DNA from: JAFGLY01 sp041309225
Lineage (GTDB): Bacteria; Myxococcota_A; UBA796; JAFGLY01
DNA: 8,447 nt
NCBI GenBank assembly: GCA_041309225.1
Contig: JBFYZZ010000138.1
Span: forward strand, 1 to 8,447
Direction of reading: 5' to 3'
Under the pieces are notes generated by a model. That model searched no databases and was not told the origin of the DNA. It saw only the letters and a list, made by a program, of their open reading frames with translations. Shown piece by piece: positions 1-6,822 of the stretch (position 1 is the first letter of the stretch; each line of letters starts with the position of its first letter). The translations under genes and the position numbers were made by a program.

Positions 1-426
1 GAGCCGGCCCCCGCCGCCCCCCGCGTCCGCGTGCCGCGCGCGGTGGCGCCGCCGGTCCGGATCATCCTCGACCGGGCCAGCAGCGATCCGCAGAACGGAG
101 CGATGCCTCAGGAGCCGGCCGCGACGCTTCCGCCGGCGGACGCCCCCGAGCCGCCCCCCACCGCCGCCCCGCAGCCCCCGCCAGCGGAGGAGGAGATCTC
201 CCTCCCGCCCGAGGCCGACACGCTCCTGCCGGCCCCCGCCCGGCGGCCCGCCCCGCCACGCAGGAGCGCCGATCAGGCCTGGCAGGTGGATCTGCCCGAC
301 CTCGCCGCGCCGCTCTTCGTCCGGGCGGCCTCGCTGGGCGAGGCGGTCGAGATCGCGGCCCGCCACCTCGGCCGGGCCGATCTCGCCCAGGCCCGCGCAT
401 GGCGGATCGGCCCGCTCTGGGAGTAG
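1..426 (+). CDS. C-terminal part of a Pro/Ala-rich protein of unknown function (5' end outside window)
   Basis: The frame is open from base 1 to a TAG at 424-426 (141 codons plus stop), so the true start lies upstream of the window. A GTG at 31 is available but nothing favours it. The visible protein is mostly low complexity: proline, alanine and acidic residues fill roughly the first 90 codons, as in a disordered linker. A short, more ordered tail follows (AWQVDLPDLAAPLFVRAASL, then an amphipathic helix-like stretch and a final W-R-I-G-P-L-W-E). That tail could be a small C-terminal domain, but I do not recognise it. Only six bases separate its stop from the stop of the convergent phosphoesterase gene. 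Coding is supported by the strong GC3 bias and the uninterrupted frame; no function can be assigned. Confidence 0.7.
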   Translation, partial: EPAPAAPRVRVPRAVAPPVRIILDRASSDPQNGAMPQEPAATLPPADAPEPPPTAAPQPPPAEEEISLPPEADTLLPAPARRPAPPRRSADQAWQVDLPDLAAPLFVRAASLGEAVEIAARHLGRADLAQARAWRIGPLWE

Positions 427-432
427 GCCCCG

Positions 433-1308
433 CTACCAGCCCGAAGCGAAGGCGCCGCCCGGCTCCGGTGCGAAGCCCTGGCCGTCGAAGGCGTGGCGCT
501 CCACGGCGACCAGGCCCTCCGGACCGAGCGTGTAGACGCACAGGTGGGCCGTGCGACGGTGGGCGGGCGCGTGCTCGAGCCCCCCCGATCCCGGGTTGAT
601 CACCGGCACCTCCCGGCCGCCGAGGACCAGGGTACCCCGGTAGCCGCGGTGCTCATGGCCGTGCAGGACCAGGCGGAGGCGCCCGGCGTCGGAGAGCGCC
701 TCGAGGAGGGCGGCCCGGTTGACGAGGTGCCGGGATCGCCTCGTGGCGGGTTCGCCGCCGGGCAGCAGGAGGGGGTGGTGGACGAGGAGCACCTGGCAGG
801 GCGCGTCGTCTTCCTGGAGGACTGCGCCGAGGCGTGCCAGTACCGGCCCGGGGATCCGCCCGGAGGCGTAGGCGGGGTGGAAGCGCGCGGAGTCCACGCC
901 CACGAAGGAGACGTCCCCGAACCGATGGACCGCGGGGTAGACGCCCGCCCCGGTGAAGGCGCCGAAGGCGCGCTCGACCAGGCGGGCCCGGACGGCATCA
1001 GTGGTGTAGGCGTCGTGGTTGCCCGGGACGAGCACGAAGGGGAGGCGGTCGAGGATGGGGCCCAGCAGGCTCCGGGCGGCGTCGAACTCGGCGGGGGTGG
1101 CCAGCGCGGTGAGGTCGCCCGTGCAGGCGACCACGTCCGGGGCGAGGTCGAGCACGGCCCGCACGAGGGCCTCCACCACGCGGTCCGAGAAGGCCGCCCC
1201 CCGGCCGCCGAGGGCGAGGTTGACCGCGCCGAGGAGGCGCTTGCCGGGGATCTCGGCCAGGCGCAGGGGACGCCGGACGTGGATGTCGGTGAAGTGGACG
1301 ACGCGCAC
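433..1308 (-). CDS. Calcineurin-like metallophosphoesterase (Icc/CpdA-like, class III type)
   Basis: A 291-residue hydrolase of the calcineurin-like phosphoesterase superfamily, which cleaves phosphomono- or diesters with a two-metal centre. The full motif set is visible: D8-I-H10 near the N-terminus, G64-D65, G96-N97-H98-D99, the L-V-H177-H178-P segment and G217-H218-E-H220. The length and compact single-domain layout fit the cAMP phosphodiesterase (CpdA/Icc) branch, but the substrate cannot be read from sequence; nucleotide, lipid or cell-wall phosphoesters are all possible. There is no signal peptide, so it is probably cytoplasmic. The GTG at 1308 is chosen because GGGAG lies six bases upstream and the beta-strand leading to DxH begins at once, as is usual in the family. 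The frame stays open further upstream to 1611, but that stretch would overlap the divergent gene at 1421. It is divergent from that gene across 112 bases and ends tail-to-tail with the gene at 1-426. Confidence 0.93.
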   Translation of the reverse strand: MRVVHFTDIHVRRPLRLAEIPGKRLLGAVNLALGGRGAAFSDRVVEALVRAVLDLAPDVVACTGDLTALATPAEFDAARSLLGPILDRLPFVLVPGNHDAYTTDAVRARLVERAFGAFTGAGVYPAVHRFGDVSFVGVDSARFHPAYASGRIPGPVLARLGAVLQEDDAPCQVLLVHHPLLLPGGEPATRRSRHLVNRAALLEALSDAGRLRLVLHGHEHRGYRGTLVLGGREVPVINPGSGGLEHAPAHRRTAHLCVYTLGPEGLVAVERHAFDGQGFAPEPGGAFASGW

Positions 1309-1380
1309 GGCGGGCTCCCGAGGGTCCCACCTACCCTCCGCCGGCCCGCGACGCCCGATCCCGTGCCGCGGGGGGGACGG

Positions 1381-1401
1381 GGTGCTAATGTGGCCGGCAC
1401 C
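1381..1401 (+). promoter_or_regulatory. Possible extended -10 promoter for the PilZ-like gene, inside a short inverted repeat
   Basis: TGcTAATGT at 1383-1391 reads as an extended -10 element (TG, one base, then a hexamer with the key T, A and final T). It is one of the few AT-rich spots in the 112-base divergent gap and would give a leader of about 25 bases. The -35 position 17 bases upstream (GTGCCG, 1363-1368) is poor. The arms GGTGC (1381-1385) and GCACC (1397-1401) flank the hexamer and could be a small operator or chance. Confidence 0.3.
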
Positions 1402-1420
1402 GACCGTCCGGGAGGCTCCC

Positions 1421-2083
1421 ATGGACGACCCGCGTCGCATCCTCGAACAGGCCGCCGAGCACCGGGTGGCCTGCGAGATCCTTCCTCGGACGGGGGGATG
1501 GGCTTCGGGGCAGATCCTGAGGGTGGAGCGTGGCGGGGTGGTGATCCACGCGCCCGACTTGAAGCTCGGGGGCGGCGAGGACGTCCGCTGCTGGTTCTCG
1601 TACGACGGCATCTCCTACACCTTTGAGGCCAGCGTCATCCGGGCGGGCGTGCCGGTGCCCGATCGCTCCCAGCACGGGTTCCTCCTCGGCTTCCTCGACG
1701 GCTGGGCCACCGGTGAGGCCCCGCCCGTCCGCCCGTCCCCGGCTGACGGCGGGCTCGACCTGCTGGTGCTGCCGCCCAACGGGCCGGGGGTCTCGCTCCT
1801 GGCCGGGCCTGCTCGGCTCCTCGAGGTGTCCGTGGACGGCGTCACCTTCACGCTGCCCAAGGACCACACGCTCGTGTTCGTGGAGGGCGGCTCCACCCGC
1901 CTGCGCTTCCTGGCACCGGGCGAAGCGCCGCACGATGTCGACGCCCGCGTGGCCACGCTGGTGCCGGGCGAGGGCTGCCTCATCTACACGGTGGCGGTCT
2001 GCGGCGTGCAGGATCCGGAGCCGCACCGCCGCGTGGTCGCCGTGCTGCAGCGCGCCCTCGAGGCTGCGGCCGGGCCGGGCTAG
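1421..2083 (+). CDS. Hypothetical protein with two beta-rich halves, possibly tandem PilZ-like domains
   Basis: A 220-residue soluble protein without signal peptide or membrane segment. It falls into two similar-looking beta-rich halves (about residues 10-95 and 128-212) joined by a Pro/Gly/Asp linker. The second half has E-V-S137-V-D-G140 followed by alternating hydrophobic strands. This resembles the D/N-x-S-x-x-G strand pair of PilZ domains, the cyclic-di-GMP-binding beta barrels. The first half has a comparable V-E-R-G-G-V-V-I turn and ends in a G-F-L-L-G-F strand, also PilZ-like. The RxxxR motif that PilZ domains use to hold cyclic-di-GMP is not evident in either half, so it may be a non-binding paralogue or another barrel fold. 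The ATG at 1421 has GGAGG five bases upstream (1411-1415). The gene is divergent from the phosphoesterase, and its TAG overlaps the stop of the opposite gene in a shared CTAG. The domain assignment is tentative; that the gene is real is fairly certain. Confidence 0.82.
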   Translation: MDDPRRILEQAAEHRVACEILPRTGGWASGQILRVERGGVVIHAPDLKLGGGEDVRCWFSYDGISYTFEASVIRAGVPVPDRSQHGFLLGFLDGWATGEAPPVRPSPADGGLDLLVLPPNGPGVSLLAGPARLLEVSVDGVTFTLPKDHTLVFVEGGSTRLRFLAPGEAPHDVDARVATLVPGEGCLIYTVAVCGVQDPEPHRRVVAVLQRALEAAAGPG

Positions 2084-2808
2084 CCGGGGAGCGTGCCCGC
2101 GGCCTCGGGATCGTCCCGGCCGAGGATCCGGCGATCGTCGCCGTCCACCGCGATCACCTCGCCGAACACGGCGCCGCGTGTGGCGTCCGTGATCCGCGGG
2201 GCCAGCGCCCACAGGCCGTGGACGCGGGCGGGGTTGAGGAAGTGAGCCTGGTGGCGCTGGAGCCAGGTGGTGACCCGGGCGCTCCGGGGCCAGCCCCGGA
2301 CCAGGGCGCCCTCGGGGGGCAGCAGGGCGTGGCCGATGGTTCGCCCCACCAGCTCCAGGCGGTGGTTGGCGGCCCAGGAACGGGCGAAGACGAGCAGTTC
2401 CCCCACGCACTTCCAGCGGGTGGCGTACCCGCAGGTCGCCCGGGTGCACGCACGGGCGAGATCCACCAGGGGCGGGGCCTCGCCCCCCAGGCACGCGGTG
2501 GCGGCCACGGCGGCCATGGCCGTGCCCGACCAGGGTTGGAGGGCCACGGTGACGAGATCGCCCGCGGCCAGCACGGCCCGGCCCGGACGACTCCAGGGGG
2601 AGGCCGTGCGCGTACGCGGCCCGGCCCGCACGTCGGGCGGAGAAACCAAGCCGTCGAACCCGTGATCCGCGAGGAGGGCCCTGACCTCGGCGACGACGTC
2701 CCGTTCGGCCATGCCCGGCTCCAGACGACCGAGCCAGGCGCCCAGCAGCGCGAAGGCTCGGCGCTGGGCGTCGTCCCACGCGGCCAGGTCGGGGAGGGGA
2801 GGGGACAT
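2080..2808 (-). CDS. M24 (methionine aminopeptidase/creatinase-fold) protein lacking metal ligands
   Basis: A 242-residue protein with the outline of a single 'pita-bread' M24 domain. Family landmarks are the helix with L-E-P-G-M-A-E-R-D (29-37), L-A-A-G-D-L-V-T-V (80-88), G-R-T-I-G (155-159) before P-P-E (164-166), and F215-G-E-V-I-A-V running into a hairpin and R-I-L. Aligning by eye to E. coli methionine aminopeptidase keeps the landmark spacing. The five metal ligands D97, D108, H171, E204 and E235 then fall on A89, A100, R156, A203 and G216. A peptidase of this family without its metals should be inactive, so I infer a pseudoenzyme that may bind peptides or protein partners. The ATG at 2808 is preceded by a close AGGGG, a mediocre ribosome binding site. 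The upstream continuation of the frame is an antisense shadow of the radical SAM gene. It is divergent from that gene and convergent with the gene at 1421. Confidence 0.85.
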   Translation of the reverse strand: MSPPLPDLAAWDDAQRRAFALLGAWLGRLEPGMAERDVVAEVRALLADHGFDGLVSPPDVRAGPRTRTASPWSRPGRAVLAAGDLVTVALQPWSGTAMAAVAATACLGGEAPPLVDLARACTRATCGYATRWKCVGELLVFARSWAANHRLELVGRTIGHALLPPEGALVRGWPRSARVTTWLQRHQAHFLNPARVHGLWALAPRITDATRGAVFGEVIAVDGDDRRILGRDDPEAAGTLPG

Positions 2809-2898
2809 GGCCCCTGACGTAACACCGAGGGGCTGGCATGACGGCCGCTGCTCCGTCCGGGCAGGTCGTGGCCGGCGGGTTATCGGCCGGCAGCCGCC

Positions 2899-5517
2899 AT
2901 GGACGTCCGGACCCGCATCCCTCCCTCGCTGTTCGCCCGCGTGGAGCACCCCTCCCGCTACCTCGGGCGGGACTGGAATGCGGTCCTCGAGGATCCGCTC
3001 GGGATGCGGATCCGCATCGTGCTTGTCTTCCCGGACCTTCCAGAGATCGGGCTCGGGCACCTCGGACTGCACCTCCTCTACAGCGTGCTCAACGGTCTGC
3101 CCGGCGTCCGGGCCGAGCGGGCGATCCTGCCGGCGCCGGACCTCGCGGCCGGTCTGCGCGCCGAGGGGCTCCCGCTCTTCGCCCTGGAGAGCGGGCGGCC
3201 GCTGACCGAGGCCGACGGCCTGGGTTTCACGCTCCAGACGGAGCTCCACGCCACCGGCCTGCTCGAGGTGCTGGACCTGGCCGGCCTCCCGTTGCGCGCG
3301 TCGGATCGCGACGACCGCCATCCGCTCGTGTTCGCGGGCGGCCCGGGGGCGTACAACCCGGAGCCGCTCGCGCCCTTCCTCGACTTCCTGGTGGTGGGCG
3401 ACGGTGAGGAGGCGGTCGTGGAGGTGGCCACCGTGCTGGAGGCCACCCGGGACCTCGCGCGGGCCACCCGGCTCGAGGCGTTGGCCGGGATCGAAGGCGT
3501 CCACGTGCCCGCCCTCCACCGGGTGAGGCCCCTCCCGGACGGCACCCTGGTCCCCGCGGAGGGCGCCCACCGCACCCGGCGCCGGGTGGTCACGGACCTC
3601 GACCGGGCTCCCGTGTCCGACCGGCCCCTGCTCACGCTCTCCGAGCAGGTCCACGATCGCCTGTCCGTGGAAGTGCTGCGGGGCTGCACGCGGGGATGCC
3701 GCTTCTGCCAGGCCGGGGCCACCTCCCGCCCGGTCCGGGAGCGCAGCCCGGAGGTCGTGGCCGGCCACCTGGAACGGGGCCTCGCGGCGGGGGCCGGCGC
3801 CTTCACGCTCCTCTCGCTCAACACCTGCGACCACTCCCGGCTCGCGGAGCTCGTCACCGCCGCCGCGGCCGTGGCCGCGCCGCGGCGGGCCTCGGTCTCC
3901 CTCCCGTCCATCCGGATGGAGGCCTTCGACGTCGAGATCGCGGACCGGCTCGCGGACGTGCGCCGGTCGGGCCTCACCTTCGCACCCGAAGCGGCCACCG
4001 CCCGTCTCCGCGCCGTCGTCAACAAGCCCGTGCCTGACGGGCTCCTGCCCGACCTCGCCGAGTCGGTCGTGCGCCACGGCTGGAGCCACCTCAAGCTGTA
4101 CTTCATGATCGGCCTGCCCACCGAGACCCCGGAGGATGTGGACGCGATCGCGGAGCTTGCGCTCGAGGTGCTCGGGAGGATGCGGGCGGTCCGGCGGGAC
4201 GCCCGGCTGCACCTGGGCGTGGGTACGTTCGTGCCGCGGCCCTGGACGCCGTTCCAGTGGGCCGCCCAGATCTCGGTGGAGGAGACGCGCGAGCGGCAGG
4301 GCCGGATCCTCGACCGGCTGCGGCGCGTGCCCGCGGTGAAGGTGGGGCGCCACGATCCCGAGGAGTCGTGGATCGAGGGGCTGATCTGCCGGGGGGACCG
4401 ACGGGTGGCGGACGTGGTGGAGCGGGCCTTTCGGCTGGGCGCGCGGCTCGACGGGTGGCGCGAGCACCGGCGGCCCGATCTCTGGCGCCGTGCCCTGGAG
4501 GACGTCGGGTACGACCCGGCCGCGTCGTTCCGGGCCCGTGCCCTCGATGAGCCGCTCCCGTGGGACCACGTGGATCCCCTCGTCTCCCGGGCCTGGCTCG
4601 GGGCCGAGTGGCGCCGGGCCCTCGCGGGCGAGCCCACGCCCGACTGCCGGGCTGGACGGTGCGTGGGCTGCGGTGCGATGGAGGTCCTCCCCGCCGCGTG
4701 CGCTGCCGCCCTCCGCCTGCACGCGGAGTCGCCGCGCGCCGCGCCCGCTCCCGACCTTCAACCCGCGCCGCCCCTGGCACCGGCACGCACGCGGGTGGTG
4801 GTCCGCGTCGGCCGCACGGGGCTCCTCGCGCGGTTGTCCAACCAGGAGGTCATGACCGCCTGGCACCGCGCCCTGGCGCGGGCCGAGGTGCCCGTGGCCC
4901 ACAGCCAGGGGTTTCACGTCCACCCGGAGGTGGCGTTCTCCACGGCGTTCCCCGTGGGCGAAGCGTCGGTGGGCGACTACCTCGACGTCCGCCTCGAGAC
5001 CCCCCTGGATGCGGGCGAGCTCGCGGCGCGGCTCGCCGTCGGCCTGCCCGAGGGTCTCCACGTCCTCGGGGCGGCAGCCCGCGAGGTCCGCGCGCCCGCG
5101 CTCATGGCCATGGCCACGGGCGCGCTCTATGCCCTCCGCGTGGCCGGCCCGGACCCGTCCCGCCGGGTGGCGGCCCTCCTCGCGCGGACCGAGCTGCCGA
5201 TCGAGCGGGTCCACCCCCGCCGGGGCACCCGCACCGTGGACGCGAGGCCGGGGATCCGCTCGCTCCAGGTGCTCGACGTGCCCCCCGACGCCCTCGGGCG
5301 TCCGCTCCTCGCGCTCGCCACCACGGGCAGCCCGGGCGTCCGGCCCCGCGAGGTGCTGGCCCTCCTGGGCGCGTCCCCGGAAGACTCCACCGTGCTGAAG
5401 GTCGAGACCTTCGCCGCAGGACCGGAGGGGCTGCTCCCGATGGCGCGGTTCCTCGGCGTGCCTCCCGTCCTCCTGCCGGACCCCGACGCGGTCGTCGCGG
5501 GGGAGGGTTCGCCGTGA
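2899..5517 (+). CDS. Radical SAM protein (TIGR03960-like) fused to a C-terminal DUF2344/TIGR03936-type domain
   Basis: An 872-residue cytoplasmic iron-sulfur protein. It opens with the R-V-E-x-P-x-R-Y-L-G segment typical of the family. A cobalamin-binding-like Rossmann region follows (about 36-190: V-F-P-D-L-P-E-I-G, G-G-P-G-A-Y-N-P-E-P), without a clear cobalamin-ligand DxHxxG motif. The radical SAM core carries C263-x3-C267-x2-C270, which binds the [4Fe-4S] cluster that splits S-adenosylmethionine. A short Cys knot follows (C583, C588, C591). From about residue 631 there is a DUF2344-like domain (V-G-R-T-G-L-L-A-R-L-S near its start, then F-S-T-A-F-P-V-G). The architecture matches an uncharacterised radical SAM family often met near RNA or translation genes, but its reaction is unknown. 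The ATG at 2899 gives the family-typical N-terminus; the only weak point is the lack of a clear ribosome binding site, and M36 (3004) would cut off conserved sequence. Its TGA overlaps the next start as GTGA. Confidence 0.94.
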   Translation: MDVRTRIPPSLFARVEHPSRYLGRDWNAVLEDPLGMRIRIVLVFPDLPEIGLGHLGLHLLYSVLNGLPGVRAERAILPAPDLAAGLRAEGLPLFALESGRPLTEADGLGFTLQTELHATGLLEVLDLAGLPLRASDRDDRHPLVFAGGPGAYNPEPLAPFLDFLVVGDGEEAVVEVATVLEATRDLARATRLEALAGIEGVHVPALHRVRPLPDGTLVPAEGAHRTRRRVVTDLDRAPVSDRPLLTLSEQVHDRLSVEVLRGCTRGCRFCQAGATSRPVRERSPEVVAGHLERGLAAGAGAFTLLSLNTCDHSRLAELVTAAAAVAAPRRASVSLPSIRMEAFDVEIADRLADVRRSGLTFAPEAATARLRAVVNKPVPDGLLPDLAESVVRHGWSHLKLYFMIGLPTETPEDVDAIAELALEVLGRMRAVRRDARLHLGVGTFVPRPWTPFQWAAQISVEETRERQGRILDRLRRVPAVKVGRHDPEESWIEGLICRGDRRVADVVERAFRLGARLDGWREHRRPDLWRRALEDVGYDPAASFRARALDEPLPWDHVDPLVSRAWLGAEWRRALAGEPTPDCRAGRCVGCGAMEVLPAACAAALRLHAESPRAAPAPDLQPAPPLAPARTRVVVRVGRTGLLARLSNQEVMTAWHRALARAEVPVAHSQGFHVHPEVAFSTAFPVGEASVGDYLDVRLETPLDAGELAARLAVGLPEGLHVLGAAAREVRAPALMAMATGALYALRVAGPDPSRRVAALLARTELPIERVHPRRGTRTVDARPGIRSLQVLDVPPDALGRPLLALATTGSPGVRPREVLALLGASPEDSTVLKVETFAAGPEGLLPMARFLGVPPVLLPDPDAVVAGEGSP
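5501..5507 (+). promoter_or_regulatory. Ribosome binding site for the YidD-like gene, inside the radical SAM gene
   Basis: GGGAGGG ends six bases before the GTG at 5514, inside the last codons of the upstream gene. It decides that start: no other ATG, GTG or TTG lies close by in this frame. Together with the GTGA stop/start overlap it points to translational coupling. Confidence 0.65.
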
Positions 5518-5879
5518 CGGCGCTCCTCTGGCTCGTGGTCGCGGCCTCCGCCCAGGAGTGGGAGCCCGCGGACTGGCCGCCGCCCATGCCCGGCGTGTCG
5601 GCGGCGAGGCCGGCCCCTCCCGAGCCCGAAACGCCGGTGGAGCGGCTCTATGCGTGGTACCACGAGCGCGTCACCCCCAGGGACGGGCCCCGGTGCCCGT
5701 TCTACCCCACGTGCAGCGCCTACGCGCTCGAGGCGTGGCGGATCCACGGCCCGGTGGCCGGCCTGCTGCTCGCGGTGGACCGCCTCCTCCGGGAGTACCC
5801 CTGGATGGGGCGCGCCCACGACTACCCCATCGTCACCCCCCACGGCGTCCCGAGGTTCGATGATCCAGTCCCTCGCTAG
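5514..5879 (+). CDS. yidD: YidD-family protein (membrane protein insertion efficiency factor-like) with an apparent signal peptide
   Basis: A 121-residue protein. Residues 43-104 are a clear YidD/DUF37 domain: E-R-L-Y-A-W-Y-H..V-T-P, then C61-P-F-Y-P-T-C67-S-A-Y-A-L-E-A, H-G-P-V-A-G-L and R-L-L-R..P-W. Ordinary YidD is a small cytoplasmic-side peripheral membrane protein that assists YidC-dependent insertion. Here the domain is preceded by about 42 extra residues: a hydrophobic start (residues 1-13, L-L-W-L-V-V-A-A-S-A) with a plausible cleavage site after A-S-A, then a Pro-rich linker (P22-P41). This looks like a signal peptide that would place the domain in the periplasm, although it lacks the usual Lys/Arg at its start and could instead be a short membrane anchor. 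C61 and C67 could then pair as a disulfide. The GTG start overlaps the radical SAM stop by four bases, and the next gene starts 20 bases before this stop, so the three are co-translated. The family is certain; the YidC role is doubtful here. The symbol denotes family only. Confidence 0.9.
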   Translation: MTALLWLVVAASAQEWEPADWPPPMPGVSAARPAPPEPETPVERLYAWYHERVTPRDGPRCPFYPTCSAYALEAWRIHGPVAGLLLAVDRLLREYPWMGRAHDYPIVTPHGVPRFDDPVPR

Positions 5880-6801
5880 CGCGGCGGTCCTCCTCCTCGC
5901 CTCCCACCCGACCCCGGCCGACCCCGAGGCCCCACCGGCGGCGCCCGTCGGGGCAACGGTGGACGCCGCCACCGCCCGCTCATTCGCGGATCGCCTGCTC
6001 GACGCCGGGGATCCGTTCAACGCCCTCACGTGGTACCGGCTCGCGCTGCACCTGGACCCCGACCGGCCCGACGCGGAGGTGGTCCGGTTCCGGATGGCCT
6101 GGGCCTACGAGGCCGGCGGCCGGTGGGACGCCGCCGAGGCAGCGTACGGCCAGGTGCTGGGCCCGGGCCTCACGGACCGGGCCACCTGGCGGATCGCCGC
6201 GGTGGCGGCCCAGGACGGGCGACCCCAGGATGCCGACCGGTGGTTCGCCGTCCTGGCCGACGAGGAGCTCGCGCTCCACCCGGACTCCCCCTGGGTCACG
6301 CGCGCGCCCTTCGCCCGTGGCGTGGTGGCGCTCCAGGCCCACGATCTCCCCACTGCCGCACGGCGCTTCGCCGAGGTGCCGCCCGAGGCGGATCCCTGGG
6401 GTCCACGCGCCGCGTCGCTCGCCACGGCCAGCGCCGTCCCCCTGCCGTCGCGTTCGCCGCTGCTGGCCGCCGTGCTCTCGACGGTGCTCCCGGGCTCGGG
6501 GCAGGTCTACACCGGGCACCTCGGCGACGGCCTCATGGCGTTCGCGGCGAGCGGGGTGCTCGGCGCCTGGTCCTACACCCTGGTGCGCCAGGGGGTCGAG
6601 CAGGAGCGGGCGTGGGAGGTGGGCCTCGGGGCCGTCGTGGGCGGCATGGCCACCCTGACGTGGTCCAGCAACGTGGTGGGTGCCTGGCGCGGCGCCCACC
6701 GGTTCGACGATCGGCAGGCCCGCGAGCGCGCCGACGCCCTGCTCGCGGAGGCGTGGGATCCCGCCCTGGAGCTCCAGGCCGCGGACGTGGCCCTGCCCTG
6801 A
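5860..6801 (+). CDS. Exported TPR-like protein with a C-terminal hydrophobic PGxGQxYxG (DUF5683-like) domain
   Basis: A 313-residue protein with three parts. Residues 1-20 are hydrophobic (S-L-A-S-A-A-V-L-L-L-A-S) and look like a signal peptide, followed by a Pro-rich stretch. Residues about 38-190 are alpha-helical and TPR-like: A-D-R-L-L-D-A-G-D-P-F-N-A-L-T-W-Y-R-L-A-L is one repeat-like hairpin, and Y-E-A-G-G-R-W-D-A-A-E-A-A-Y begins another. Such repeats normally bind other proteins. Residues about 199-278 are hydrophobic, with L-P211-G-S-G214-Q-V-Y217-T-G219 followed by two likely membrane helices (225-242, 253-272). This resembles the DUF5683/TM2-like module of envelope proteins. The ATG at 5860 has GAGG four bases upstream and overlaps the yidD-like gene by 20 bases, which argues for translational coupling. 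The protein is probably anchored in the inner membrane with its TPR part in the periplasm, but the topology is inferred. It converges with the small-protein gene, leaving 21 bases between stops. Confidence 0.88.
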   Translation: MIQSLASAAVLLLASHPTPADPEAPPAAPVGATVDAATARSFADRLLDAGDPFNALTWYRLALHLDPDRPDAEVVRFRMAWAYEAGGRWDAAEAAYGQVLGPGLTDRATWRIAAVAAQDGRPQDADRWFAVLADEELALHPDSPWVTRAPFARGVVALQAHDLPTAARRFAEVPPEADPWGPRAASLATASAVPLPSRSPLLAAVLSTVLPGSGQVYTGHLGDGLMAFAASGVLGAWSYTLVRQGVEQERAWEVGLGAVVGGMATLTWSSNVVGAWRGAHRFDDRQARERADALLAEAWDPALELQAADVALP

Positions 6802-6822
6802 CCGCGGACGCGGCGGGTCGGG

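Noticed and set aside
493..1626. Plus-strand open frame over the phosphoesterase gene
   Set aside because: It has low-complexity Gly/Glu/Val-rich composition and lies opposite a gene with complete catalytic motifs, so it is a shadow frame.
2809..2898. Divergent promoters for the M24 and radical SAM genes
   Set aside because: TTATCG (2880-2885) and GTTACG on the other strand are the only AT-richer spots, and neither has a credible -35. Promoters must exist nearby but I cannot place them.
2838..3407. Plus-strand frame starting at ATG 2838, upstream of the radical SAM start
   Set aside because: It is out of frame with the radical SAM gene, Arg/Pro-rich and lacks any domain, so it is a shadow frame.
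2809..5214. Very long open minus-strand frame antisense to the radical SAM gene, continuous with the M24 gene
   Set aside because: Its product is Arg/Pro/His/Gly-rich with no domain, and it mirrors the codon bias of the real gene. Stop codons are rare on the opposite strand of such GC-rich genes. Only the part below 2808 has family features.
6802..6813. Inverted repeat CCGCG-GA-CGCGG between convergent genes as a terminator
   Set aside because: The stem is very short, the loop is too tight for the full stem, and no T-run follows on either strand. Such GC palindromes are expected by chance here.
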